Shown: piece after piece, positions 56,135-64,000 of the stretch | How the letters are laid out: every line of letters starts with the position of its first letter | Position numbering within the stretch: the stretch's first letter is position 1 | Source: PNOJ01 sp016706845 | GTDB taxonomy: Bacteria > Krumholzibacteriota > Krumholzibacteriia > LZORAL124-64-63 | Assembly (NCBI GenBank): GCA_016706845.1 | Contig: JADJIV010000012.1 | Location: 1-64,000, forward strand | Length of the DNA stretch: 64,000 nucleotides | Reading direction: 5' to 3' | The notes under the pieces: model-generated | Database searches by the model: none | What the model saw: only the letters and a program-made list of their open reading frames with translations | Told to the model about the DNA's origin: nothing | Made by a program: the position numbers and the translations under genes

Positions 56135-57276
56135 GGCCGGGCCGCCGCGTCCCGCAGCTGCGGCAGCCCGACCTCGCGGGGCCAGGCGTCGCGCCCGTGC
56201 ACCAGCGCGAGCACGATCGCCTCGGTGTGGGCCATGTTCTGCGCGAAGCCGGCCTCGCGCCGCGCCGGGGCCAGGGCCGCGTCGCCGCAACGGGCGCGCA
56301 GCTGCGGGTCGGCGGCGAAGCGCAGCAGCGCGTCGGCCAGCTCGCCGGCGCCGCGCGGCGGCACGACCAGGCCGGTGACGCCGTCGCGGACCCACTCGGT
56401 GGAGGACGGCAGGCTCGAGACCACGATGGCGCAGCCGCAGCTCATGGCCTCCAGCAGGCTGACCGCCGTGGCGTCGACCGACGGCACCGAGACGAAGGCG
56501 TCGCAGGCGTTCAGGGCCGTGGCGAACTCGTCGTGGGGGATGCGCCCCAGGAAGCGCGTGACGCCGCCGATGCCCGCCCGCTCGGCCCGCTCCCAGAACG
56601 GGGCCGGGTCGCCCTCGTAGCCGGAGAACAGGAAGCGGGCCCGCGGCTCGCGCTTCATCACGGTCGCCGCGGCCTCGATGACCACGTCGATGTTGTAGTA
56701 GGGCTGCGTGAACGAGCGCGGGGAGAAGACCAGGAAGTCGCCGTCGGCGAAGCCCTGTGAGCGCCGCCACTCCCCCGCCGCCTGGGGCCGGAAGCGCTCG
56801 AAGTCCACGCCCCACAGCACCCGGAAGGCGCGGTCCGGGCGCGCGCCGAGCCGCACGGCGGCGTCCAGGATGTCGCGGGAGTCGCCCGTCAGGGCGTCGC
56901 AGGAGCGCAGGGCGGCGGACGCCAGCCAGCGCTTCAGGGCCGACTCGTGCGGCGTCACGTAGACGTCGTCGCCCCAGACGGTCAGCAGGTTCGGATGTTG
57001 GCCGCTGAAGTGTCCCCAGTAGCCGTAGCCGGTCAGGAAGTGCGTGTTCAGCAGGTCGGGCTGCAGGTCGGCCAGCACGCGGCGCACGACCCGCAGCGAG
57101 GCGGCGTAGCGCAGGGGCTTCGGGCCCGCGCCGGCGCGGATGTCGTGGACCGTGACGCCGGGCACCTCCCCCGGCTGGACGGTCAGCAGGTGGCAGTCAT
57201 GGCCGCGTTCGACGAACCAGGTGATCCAGCGCTCGGTGTGGATGTGGCGGCCGATGGACAGGAAGGCCAGGCGCAC
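56131..57276 (-). CDS. Family 4 glycosyltransferase
   Basis: 381 residues from a GTG at 57276, chosen because GGGAGG stands ahead of it and the tRNA-Leu ends 22 bases upstream. GT-B fold: RLAFLSIGRHIHTERWITWFVERGHD, DLLNTHFLTGYGYWG, then the nucleotide-binding half FSPRSFTQPYYNIDVVIEAA, FLGRIPHDEFATALNACDAFVSVPSVDATAVSLLEAMSCGCAIV and the E-x7-E motif region. Pairs with the GT2 gene downstream. Confidence 0.88.
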   Translation of the reverse strand: MRLAFLSIGRHIHTERWITWFVERGHDCHLLTVQPGEVPGVTVHDIRAGAGPKPLRYAASLRVVRRVLADLQPDLLNTHFLTGYGYWGHFSGQHPNLLTVWGDDVYVTPHESALKRWLASAALRSCDALTGDSRDILDAAVRLGARPDRAFRVLWGVDFERFRPQAAGEWRRSQGFADGDFLVFSPRSFTQPYYNIDVVIEAAATVMKREPRARFLFSGYEGDPAPFWERAERAGIGGVTRFLGRIPHDEFATALNACDAFVSVPSVDATAVSLLEAMSCGCAIVVSSLPSSTEWVRDGVTGLVVPPRGAGELADALLRFAADPQLRARCGDAALAPARREAGFAQNMAHTEAIVLALVHGRDAWPREVGLPQLRDAAARP

Positions 57277-57298
57277 GTCGATCCTCCCTGAAAGTAAC

Positions 57299-57386
57299 TG
57301 GTGCCGAGGGCCGGACTCGAACCGGCACGGAGCAACGCTCCGAGGGATTTTAAGTCCCTTGCGTCTACCAATTTCGCCACCCCGGC
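57299..57386 (-). tRNA. tRNA-Leu (anticodon TAA)
   Basis: Class II tRNA of 88 nt on the minus strand. Acceptor GCCGGGG pairs with CCTCGGC (one G-U); anticodon stem AGGGA/TCCCT around CTTAAAA, anticodon TAA; a long variable arm (CGGAGCG TT GCTCCG); T loop TTCGAGT; CCA encoded. Confidence 0.95.
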
Positions 57387-57396
57387 GCCGTCGCGG

Positions 57397-57425
57397 ATCA
57401 TCGGCCACGGCCTGCATCCTGTCAA
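57397..57425 (-). promoter_or_regulatory. Promoter of tRNA-Leu
   Basis: TTGACA (57425-57420), 17 bp, GATGAT (57402-57397) on the minus strand, 11 bases before the tRNA. Confidence 0.6.
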
Positions 57426-57443
57426 CGCCGCGCCTGAGGGATG

Positions 57444-57476
57444 AAAAAGAGAACGACCGGCCCGCAGGCCGGTCGT
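57444..57476 (-). terminator. Strong terminator between tRNA-Cys and tRNA-Leu
   Basis: ACGACCGGCC pairs with GGCCGGTCGT around a four-base loop, a perfect 10-bp GC-rich stem, then TCTCTTTTT on the minus strand. Ends the tRNA-Cys transcript. Confidence 0.85.
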
Positions 57477-57482
57477 CGGAGA

Positions 57483-57557
57483 TGGAGGCGGCACCCGGAC
57501 TTGAACCGGGGAATAACGGTTTTGCAGACCGTTGCCTTACCACTTGGCTATGCCGCC
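57483..57557 (-). tRNA. tRNA-Cys (anticodon GCA)
   Basis: Minus-strand acceptor GGCGGCA pairs with TGCCGCC, discriminator U73 as required for Cys; anticodon stem ACGGT/ACCGT around CTGCAAA, anticodon GCA; T loop TTCAAGT; CCA encoded. Confidence 0.95.
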
Positions 57558-57573
57558 CCGGAAGGCTGTCCCT

Positions 57574-57603
57574 AGAATGAGGGTGGACCGCCCCCCTGTC
57601 AAG
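57574..57603 (-). promoter_or_regulatory. Promoter of tRNA-Cys
   Basis: TTGACA (57603-57598), 18 bp, CATTCT (57579-57574) on the minus strand, 20 bases after the cytochrome stop and 17 before the tRNA. Confidence 0.5.
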
Positions 57604-57622
57604 GGGGGCGGCCTCCAGATCC

Positions 57623-58720
57623 TCAGCCCTGGCCGAAGCCCCGGCGACGGTCGTAGACGCGCCCGTCGTCGTGGCAGCCGGCGCAGTCGGGCTTCTGGCC
57701 CATCCCCGCCGTGTGACAATCCTCGCAGGACAGCTCCCCGTGGACGTCGTCCAGGGGCGCGCCCACCTTCGCGTGGTCGAAGCCGGCCCCCCAGCCCTGG
57801 GCGTGGCAGGACGAGCAGGTGCGGTCCTGGGCCACGTAGATGCTGCCGTCGCCGTGGCAGGCCCGGCACTGCAGCTTGCTGTGGTAGGACTGCAGCGGCC
57901 AGCCCGTCGACGCGTGGTCGAACAGGTCGGTGGCCTTGCGGCCGTGGCACTCGCCGCAGTTCTGCTTGCCGTGGCACTGGTAGCAGGTGTCGTGGAGGTT
58001 GACCTTCTGCAGCTCGCCCATGGGGTGCGACTCGGCCCCGTGGGTGTGGCAGCGGGCGCAGCTCTGCTCCTTGTGGCAGCTCGAGCAGTTGAGCTCGTAC
58101 TTCTCGGCGTGGTTGCGGTGGTGGAAGGGCACGACGTCGCCCGCGGCGTACGAGGTCGAGAAGACGATCAGTTCCTTCATCTCGATGGGCTCGTAGTTGC
58201 TGTGCTCGCAGACGCCCGTCGCCTCGCCGCCGAGCCGTCCGCCCTGCTTCTTCTCGTGGCAGTTCGCGCACTTGGTCTCGCCGTCCCAGTCGTTGTGGCA
58301 GCCCAGGCACTGGCGGTGGTAGGCGCCCTTCAGGCCGGTCTGCTGCAGGGACTCGCCGTGGGCGCCCGCGGGGTGGCACTCGCGGCACGAGGGGTGGGCC
58401 GAGTTGGGCGGCGAGTAGTGGTGGCAGGTCTCGCAACCCTTGTCCATGGCCACCATGCGCGCGTGGGCGCGGTGCTGGAAGCGGACCGGGACGTAGAGGT
58501 CCTCGAGGTCGTCCAGGATGACCACGTCGGGGCCCTCGTCGGCCTTCAGCTTGGCGGTCTCGACGTGCCGCGGGCAGTGCGCCTGCTTCAGGCAGGGGTC
58601 GGCCTTGCTGGGCTGCGCGCAGGCGTGGCACTGGGAGCAGTCGAGGCCCTGCTCCTGGCGGGCCAGGGACGGCGCCGCGGTCAGCAGCAGGGCGGCCAGC
58701 ACGAGCAACGCGCTACGCAT
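57623..58720 (-). CDS. Periplasmic multihaem cytochrome c (13 CxxCH motifs)
   Basis: 365 residues. A signal peptide (ALLVLAALLLTAAPSLA) is followed by 13 CxxCH haem sites: CSQCH, CETCH, CRECH, CLGCH, CANCH, CSSCH, CARCH, CYQCH, CGECH, CRACH, CSSCH, CEDCH and CAGCH. Many extra His residues (HHYSPPNSAH, HHRNHAEK) fit bis-His cytochrome c3-type domains. The closest known set-up is the HmcA-type cytochrome of the Hmc membrane complex (16 haems) or shorter class III multihaem proteins. It is the third gene of an Fe-S/NrfD/cytochrome operon and would carry electrons in the periplasm. Confidence 0.88.
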   Translation of the reverse strand: MRSALLVLAALLLTAAPSLARQEQGLDCSQCHACAQPSKADPCLKQAHCPRHVETAKLKADEGPDVVILDDLEDLYVPVRFQHRAHARMVAMDKGCETCHHYSPPNSAHPSCRECHPAGAHGESLQQTGLKGAYHRQCLGCHNDWDGETKCANCHEKKQGGRLGGEATGVCEHSNYEPIEMKELIVFSTSYAAGDVVPFHHRNHAEKYELNCSSCHKEQSCARCHTHGAESHPMGELQKVNLHDTCYQCHGKQNCGECHGRKATDLFDHASTGWPLQSYHSKLQCRACHGDGSIYVAQDRTCSSCHAQGWGAGFDHAKVGAPLDDVHGELSCEDCHTAGMGQKPDCAGCHDDGRVYDRRRGFGQG

Positions 58721-59949
58721 GGGGGGCCTCCTTCCCCGGCGGGGACGCCGGCGCTTCGACGTGCATCACCGGGAAATTCAAGACGACGAACCGGTAGGCG
58801 AAGATCAAAAACGCGATCAGGCCGGTGGTGATCGCCAGCTCGCCGACGTGCGGGAAGTAGTGCTTCGTCGCGTAGACGGGCCGGAAGGCGACCAGGAAGA
58901 CGTCGATGCGGTTCATCACCACGCCGAAGATCACCAGCGTCGCGGCGGTGAACAGCAGCCGGGGCGAGCGGCGCACGCGCGAGCTGAAGAACATCAAAAA
59001 CGGCAGCACGAAGCCGAAGCCCATCTCGACCAGGAACACGCCCGACTGCCAGCTGCCGTCGGCGAGGCGGTAGAGCTGCCCGCGCACGGCGAGGTCCATG
59101 GCCTTGGTGCTGATGAAGAAGAACAGCAGCACCGGCAGGATCTTCGACAGCGGCCCCAGGACTTCCATCTCGGGGCGGCGGCCGAAGGCGCGCGAGGCCA
59201 GCATGGACTCGAAGATCACCATGCACGGGCCCGCAGAACGCCGACAGCAGGAACAGCAGCGGCAGCACCTGCGTCCACCACAGCGGATGCATCTTGTAGG
59301 GGGCGATGACCATCAGGGCGCCCAGCGAGGACTGGTGCATGCAGGACAGCACCACGCCCGCGATGATGAACACGGACATGATCCGCCCCAGCGTGCGGTC
59401 GAACAGGCGCAGCAGGCCCTCGACGAACCCGTTCAGCGGGCGCAGGGCCCCGGGCAGGGCGACGCGGCCGCGGAAGCGCTCGGTCACCATGGGCAAAAAC
59501 TCGATGTACAGCACCGTCAGGTAGAACATGACGCAGATGCCGACCTCGAACAGGACCGAGTGCCCCGACCACATCGACGGCACCATGGGGTGCCAGACGT
59601 TGTAGTAGCGGCCGAGGTCCGCCAGCAGGCCGATCACCACGACGGTGTAGCCCAGCATCGCGGTGATCAGGGCCGGCCGGACGATGGGCTCGAACTTCTC
59701 GCGGTGGAAGACGTGGGCCAGCGCCGCGGTGGTGAAGCCGCCGGCGGCCAGGGCCACGCCGCAGGCGATGTCGATGGCGATCCAGATGCCCCAGGGCCAC
59801 TGGTTGTCGAGGTTGGTCACCGCGCCGATGCCCTTGGTGAAGCGCACCGCGGCAAACACGAGGCCCACGGCCATCAGGGCCACCAGGACCCAGGTGCCGC
59901 GGGTGAAGAAGCGCATGCGGATCGGCGCCGCATGGACGTGGCTACTCAT
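58713..59949 (-). CDS. NrfD/HybB/HmcC-type quinone-interacting membrane subunit, frameshifted near 59222
   Basis: About 412 residues when repaired, with about ten membrane helices. The first frame has FTRGTWVLVALMAVGLVFA, DNQWPWGIWIAIDIACGVALAAGGFTTAA (the NrfD family start) and LGYTVVVIGLLADLGRYYNVWHPM up to LLFLLSAFCGP. The second frame continues from MVIFESMLASRAFG to the C-terminus (LAITTGLIAFLIFAYRFVVLNFPV). One base in GGGCCCG near 59228 joins them. NrfD-like subunits exchange electrons between menaquinol and a periplasmic Fe-S protein. Overlaps both neighbours. Confidence 0.85.
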
Positions 59950-60845
59950 GGTGCCCCTCCCCCTTTTCTGCGGCGGCGACCTCGTCCTTGCGGCTGCCCA
60001 GCCACATCACCTGGGCCAGGGTCGCGTACAGGGCGACCGGCGCGATGAAGCGGCGGAAGATGCCGTGCTGGATGTTCTCGGTGATGCGGGCGGGCGACTG
60101 CTCGCCCAGCTCGGGGAAGCCCAGCGAGGATGAACGGCTGCCCGGCGATGTAGAGCCAGGACGTGCCGCCGACCTCGTGCTCGCCGTAGACGTGGTCCAC
60201 GTAGCGGCCCGGGTAGGCGCCGATGCGCTCATGGGCCAGCGTCAGCAGCTCGTCGCGCTTGCCGTAGATCAGGCACTCCACCGGGCAGATCTCGACGCAG
60301 CCCGGCCGCTCGCCGGCCGAGATGCGCTCGATGCAGAAGGTGCACTTGCGCACCTCGGGCGAGAGCGCGTCCGCGTACTGGTAGGCGGGGATCTGGAAGG
60401 GGCAGGCCACCATGCAGTAGCGGCAGCCCATGCAGCGCCAGGGGTCGTACTTCACGGCGCCGTTGGGCTGCTTCTCCAGGGCGGAGACCAGGCAGGCCGA
60501 GGCGCAGGCGGGGTCGTTGCAGTGCAGGCACTGCACCTTCGCCCAGACGTTGCCCTCGCGGCCCTCGCGCGCCCACTGGTTCACGACGGTGAAGTTGCCG
60601 GCGTCGGGGCGGCGCATCGCCGCGAAGACGTCCTTGTTCTCGAACTCTTCCAGCGGCTGCACGGGCAGCTCGTTGACCTGGTTGCAGGCCCACTCGCACT
60701 TGCGGCAGCCGATGCAGGCCGTGGTGTCGACCAGGACGCCGAAGGCGTCCGGCGGGGCGTGCACGGCCGTGCTCGCGGAGGCGTCGGCGGCGGCGATGCC
60801 CACGCCGACGGCGCCCACTGTCTTGAGGAAGTCCCTGCGATCCAT
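59942..60845 (-). CDS. Tat-exported four-cluster [4Fe-4S] ferredoxin subunit (HmcB/DsrO-like), frameshifted near 60130
   Basis: About 300 residues when repaired. It begins with a Tat signal (MDRRDFLKTVGAVGVGIAAA), then four cysteine sets: CIGCRKCEWAC, CLHCNDPACASAC, CMGCRYCMVAC and CTFCIERISAGERPGCVEIC, as in NrfC, HmcB and DsrO. The C-terminus (GIFRRFIAPVALYATLAQVMWLG) is in another frame and holds a membrane anchor, a feature of HmcB. First gene of the unit; the AT-rich stretch 60920-60970 upstream is the likely promoter region. Confidence 0.86.
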
Positions 60846-61261
60846 GCCGGTCCCTTTCTGCTGTGAAACGGAGGCGGCCGATCTCCTGGCTGGGACGGCC
60901 GCGTCCCGGCGAAAATGGCACACTGTCAATATGATAACAATCGTTTGTTGATCAAAATTTTTAACAGGGGAAGGCGCGGGTGGAGCGGAAATCGGGGGTG
61001 GCGAAAATGGGACTCAATTCCGTAATCTCAGGGGATTCGCGGGCGCGGGTCCGTGCTAGCATCGGGCATCGCCCTTTCATCGAAAATGCGGAGGATCCAT
61101 GCAGCGTTTCCATCCCATGGTAGTCTCGCCTGGCATGTCCTGGCCTCGCGGTCCTGCCTTCCTGGGCGCCATGGTCGGGGTGCTTCGATCCGGAGGACTC
61201 CCCCATCGAGCCCGATCCCGCGGTTTCGACGTATCCGTTCCCGGATACCGCCGAGCAGCTG

Positions 61262-61732
61262 ATGGCGAACGTGCGGGCCGCCTACGAGGACATGGACATC
61301 ACCGAGTACGCGTTCACGCTGCACGAGGACTTCGTCTTCCTGTTCTCGACGGAGTGCCTGATCGCTCCTGAAGGGGGCGCGTACACGCGTGAGGAGGACC
61401 TGCTGCACACGGGGCGGCTGCTGAGCGGCGAGACGGGGTACGACCAGGTTCACGACCGGGTCCTGCCGGCTGTACGGGACATCGAGTTCCTGCAGTTCGA
61501 GAATCTGACGGGGTGGAGCGAGGTGGCGCCGGAGGAGCCGGGGTTTCCGGGGGGGATGAAGGCGATGTATGGCGTTTCGGTTGTGATGACGTTGGATACG
61601 GCGGATGAGAATTCTTATGGGATCGATGCGTTGCAGTTGTACTATGTGAAGCAGGAGATTGAGACAGTGCCTGGTGGGGAATCGAGGTTACGGTTCTATT
61701 TAATTGGGCAGAAGGATTTTGAAATCGACTAG
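61262..61732 (+). CDS. Hypothetical lipoprotein-like protein, 5' end uncertain
   Basis: 156 residues from the ATG at 61262, with SNTF2-like alternation (AYEDMDITEYAFTLHEDFVFLF, ENLTGWSEVAPEE, LQLYYVKQEIETVPG, RLRFYLIGQKDF). The same frame stays open upstream to 61124 and includes CFDPEDSPIEPDPAVSTYPFPDTAEQL, which looks like the start of a mature lipoprotein with Cys at 61181. The signal peptide must lie in another frame (ATG at 61099), so one more indel near 61175 is suspected. The C-terminal third is less GC-rich. No family recognised with certainty. Confidence 0.55.
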   Translation: MANVRAAYEDMDITEYAFTLHEDFVFLFSTECLIAPEGGAYTREEDLLHTGRLLSGETGYDQVHDRVLPAVRDIEFLQFENLTGWSEVAPEEPGFPGGMKAMYGVSVVMTLDTADENSYGIDALQLYYVKQEIETVPGGESRLRFYLIGQKDFEID

Positions 61733-61873
61733 GATCAGCGGTTGACTATTCGGTGCCTCGTAGCCAGCATTTAGTTCAAGTTGACCCACCGTCGAATAAT
61801 ATCGCATCCCTCTACCCTACAGCATGATGCAAGAGCCATGGTTGGCCTTACGGTCAACAATCTATTCCCGGCT

Positions 61874-62137
61874 CTACACGGGAAATTCTCCGCCGAGTAC
61901 TTCTGCCCATTTCCTGATTGACGCGTCGATCTTCCCTAAAGATTCTAGGCGTCTCGCCTCTTGAGCAAGTCCAAGATCCTTGCGTGCCCTAGAACTGATT
62001 TTTGAAGCAGTCTGCTAGAGACATAGTATTTAGATTTCCTTGAATTTCCTTAGGATCCGAGATGGGACTAAGAACTGCAGTACCAAGGTGATCAAGAAGC
62101 CTTATTAGCTCTAAATCGATATACTGGCTTGCTGTTG
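61874..62137 (-). pseudogene. Truncated remnant resembling the C-terminus of a CD-NTase (CBASS-type nucleotidyltransferase)
   Basis: Reading the minus strand from the left edge of the IS21 element: SQYIDLELIRLLDHLGTAV, SPISDPKEIQGNLNTMSLAD, then in another frame (switch near 61998) RARKDLGLAQEARRLESLG, KIDASIRKWAEVLGGEFPV and a stop. The plan P-DP...N, a helical stretch with A-rich heptads, then A-x2-KW-x-E-x-(F/L)-G-x-x-FP at the very end is that of SMODS/CD-NTase proteins, the cyclases of CBASS phage defence. The 5' part is gone, cut by the IS. Lower GC than its surroundings. Assignment is by pattern only. Confidence 0.42.
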
Positions 62138-62140
62138 CGT

Positions 62141-62254
62141 ATTCCGACTGAAATCGGCCACTGATTCCGATCCATTTCGGCCACCCATTCCGATCGAAAT
62201 CGGCCACCCATTCCGATCCACCCGGCCACCGATTCCGACGCAAATCGGCCACCC
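62141..62254. repeat. Five tandem 23-bp repeats at the IS21 left end
   Basis: Units start at 62141, 62164, 62187, 62210 and 62232; four are 23 bases and one is 22. Consensus begins ATTCCGATC, then about five variable bases, then TCGGCCACC. Multiple end repeats are the transposase-binding sites of IS21-family elements. Confidence 0.9.
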
Positions 62255-62344
62255 CTGCTGGGGTAGCCGGTTGGTAGCGACGCAGGACACCCCCAGCGGG
62301 GTACCGTCCTCCTTTTCTCGCCACGCCGAGCCGAAGGAGCCGAG

Positions 62345-63926
62345 GTGCCCAGAGAGCGGTTGTCCATGCGTAAGATCAAAGAGGTCTTGAGGTTAAAGCA
62401 GGGCTGTGGTCTGAGCAATCGGGTCATCGCCCACAGCTGCGGCATCGCTCGCAGCACGGTGGCAGAGTACCTGCGGTTGTCGGCGGTGGCGGGCCTGAGC
62501 TGGCCATCGGCCCAGGAGATGGACGACGCGGAGTTGGAGGGCCGGTTGTTCCCGCCGTCGCCGTCGCTGTCGCCGGAGCAGCGGCCCCAGCCGGACTGGG
62601 CTCAGCTTCATCTGGAGCTGAAGCGCCACAAGGGCGTGACGCTGTTCCTGCTGTGGCAGGAGCACAAGGCGGTTCACCCTGAAGGTCACCAGTACAGCCG
62701 GTTCTGCGATCTGTACGGCCAGTGGCGGGGTCGGCAGGATCTGGTGATGCGCCAGACGCACCGGGCGGGCGAGAAGCTGTTCATCGACTACGCGGGTCCG
62801 ACGGTGCCGGTGGTCGACCGTCAGACTGGCGAGATCCGACAGGCTCAGGTCTTCGTCGCGGTGCTGGGGCCAGCAACTACACGTACTGCGAAGCGACGTG
62901 GACGCAGGCGCTGCCGGACTGGATCGCGTCCCACGTGCGGGCGCTGCAGTACCTGGGCGGGGGTGCCGGAAGCGCTGGTCCCCGACAACTTGAAATCCGG
63001 GTGACGAGCCCGCACCTGTACGAGCCTGACCTGAACCCGACGTACCAGGAGATGGCCAGTCACTATGGGGTGGCGGTGTTGCCGGCGCGGGTGTGCCGTC
63101 CGAAGGACAAGGCGAAGGCCGAAGCCGGGGTGCTGTTGGCCGAGCGCTGGATCCTGGCGCGGCTGCGGCACCGGACGTTCTTCAGCCTAGCGGAGCTGAA
63201 CCAGACGATCGGGGAGCTTCTGGAGGCGCTGAACAACAAGCCGTTCCAGAAGCTGGCCGGCAGCCGGCGCAGTCTGTGGGAGGAGCTGGACCGGCCGGCG
63301 CTACGGCCGCTGCCGAGCACGCCCTACGAGTACGCCGAGTGGTCGAAGGTGCGGGTGCACATCGACTACCACGTGGCCGTGGGCAAGCACTACTACTCGG
63401 TGCCGTATCAGCTGGCGGGCCTGCGCTGCGAGGCGCGCGTGACCGCCACGACGGTGGAGGTGCTGCACCGCGGCCGGCGGGTGGCCAGCCATGTGCGCAG
63501 CCACCAGCAGGGCCGCTTCACGACGCTGCCGCAGCACATGCCGGACCACCATCGCCAGTACGCGAAGTGGACGCCGGAGCGGGTGGTGCGCTGGGCAGGC
63601 GAGGCCGGCGGCGCGGTCTCGGCGGTGGCGACGCGGGATCATCGCGAGCCGCCCCCACCCCAGCAGGGCTATCGTTCGTGCCTGGGCGTGATGCGTCTGG
63701 GCAAGCAGTACGGCAACGAGCGCCTGGAGGCGGCCTGCGAGCGGGCCCCGGCGACCGGCGCCTGCAGTTACAGGAGTCTGGCCTCGATCCTCAAGAGCGG
63801 CCTGACCGCCAACCGTTGCCGCGGGCGGCGGCGCCGACGCCGGCGATCGAGCACGAGAACATCCGGGGCGCCGACTACTACGCGCCGGTGTTGCCGTTCG
63901 TCGCCGAAGGAGGGCGGCCATGTTGA
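62345..63926 (+). pseudogene. istA: IS21-family transposase IstA, with several frameshifts
   Basis: The pieces together give a complete IstA. N-terminal HTH (MRKIKEVLRLKQGCGLSNRVIAHSCGIARSTVAEYL), DDE core (FIDYAGPTVPVVD, ALVPDNLKSGV and KDKAKAEAGV carrying the three acidic residues) and C-terminal beta domain (HYYSVPYQLAGLRCEARVT) followed by GYRSCLGVMRLGKQYG and IEHENIRGADYY. Frame changes are needed near 62868, 62957, 63000, 63650 and 63795, most in G or C runs. Overlaps the istB start by 7 bases. Either a decayed copy or, more likely, uncorrected indels. Confidence 0.85.
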
Positions 63927-64000
63927 TCCATCCGACGGTGGAGAAGCTGCGGGAACTGCAGCTGGCCGGCATGGCCGACGGCCTGGTCGATCAGCTGCGG
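63920..64000 (+). CDS. istB: IS21-family helper ATPase IstB, N-terminal fragment (runs off window)
   Basis: Begins MLIHPTVEKLRELQLAGMAD, the conserved IstB start, and runs to the last base. The AAA+ ATPase part lies outside the window. Start overlaps the istA stop as in other IS21 elements. Confidence 0.85.
   Translation, partial: MLIHPTVEKLRELQLAGMADGLVDQLR

Larger units (their letters stand above)
62133..64000 (+). mobile_element. IS21-family insertion sequence (right end outside window)
   Basis: Left end near 62133 (TGTTGCG), a set of five tandem 23-bp repeats (62141-62254) typical of IS21-family termini, istA (62345-63926) and the start of istB (63920). The element interrupts the CD-NTase-like remnant on its left. 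No target duplication can be checked because the right end is not in the window. Confidence 0.85.

Noticed and set aside
60920..60960. Possible FNR box ahead of the Fe-S/NrfD/cytochrome operon
   Set aside because: TTGATC and ATGATAA are present, but the spacing does not fit TTGAT-N4-ATCAA.
61744..61870. Short minus-strand ORFs beyond the CD-NTase-like stop, considered as CBASS effector starts
   Set aside because: Only 22-35 codons, and they overlap the end of the convergent plus-strand gene; nothing recognisable.
62141..62254. Repeats considered as a CRISPR array
   Set aside because: The units are directly tandem with no spacers, and they flank an IS21 transposase.

Overview
The window is a 64 kb chromosomal piece of a high-GC (about 70% by eye) diderm bacterium. 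LapA/LapB-like proteins, an LptE-like lipoprotein, an LpxL-type acyltransferase, a Wza-like exporter and a porin all indicate an LPS-type outer membrane. The housekeeping sigma factor is short, lacks region 1.1 and resembles the primary sigma of the FCB (Bacteroidetes/Chlorobi/Fibrobacteres) lineage. With the gene order, this suggests an uncultured deep-branching or FCB-like lineage. That placement is inference; no 16S gene is present.

Layout. 1-10.2 kb (+): end of miaB, lapA/lapB-like genes, a frameshifted exported protein, mutS, a GAF-like protein, mutL, miaA. 10.2-18.8 kb (+): tRNA-Gly, DUF512 radical SAM protein, der, plsY, gpsA, a MerR regulator, tRNA-Pro, LpxL-like acyltransferase, glycosyltransferase, surE, pcm, tRNA-Pro. 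19-25.2 kb (-): an ActP-type symporter unit (DUF485, ActP, porin, a Cache-PAS-DUF294 membrane protein, a metallophosphoesterase). 25.4-27.9 kb: a degenerate LysM/M23 protein, apt, tRNA-Arg, an orphan PqqD-like protein, a Tic20-like membrane protein. 28-35.9 kb (-): holA, lptE, an NtrC-type regulator and an exopolysaccharide cluster with a sigma-54 promoter. 36-55 kb (-): a long conserved housekeeping run reading dnaK, sigma factor, tRNA-Val, thrS, infC, rpmI, rplT, pheS, pheT, zapB, zapA, 6S RNA, rny, folD, ispA, dxs, nadK, recN. 55.2-60.9 kb (-): two glycosyltransferases, tRNA-Leu, tRNA-Cys and a Hmc-like electron-transfer unit (four-cluster Fe-S protein, NrfD, 13-heme cytochrome). 61-64 kb: a lipoprotein-like gene, an AT-richer remnant resembling the tail of a CBASS-type nucleotidyltransferase, and an IS21-family element whose istB runs off the end.

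Regulatory reading. Several tRNA units have clear TTGACA-17/18-TANNNT promoters and strong hairpin terminators. infC uses a non-canonical ATC start behind a perfect Shine-Dalgarno sequence. Hairpin terminators sit in front of both infC and thrS and look like attenuators. A GG-N10-GC sigma-54 promoter lies upstream of the UDP-sugar dehydrogenase of the exopolysaccharide cluster, whose last gene encodes a sigma-54 activator.

Quality note. About a dozen genes, including normally essential ones (apt, holA, ispA, folD), carry single-base frameshifts, often in short G or C runs. This points to consensus indel errors rather than real decay. Features affected are flagged and their coordinates span the repaired gene.
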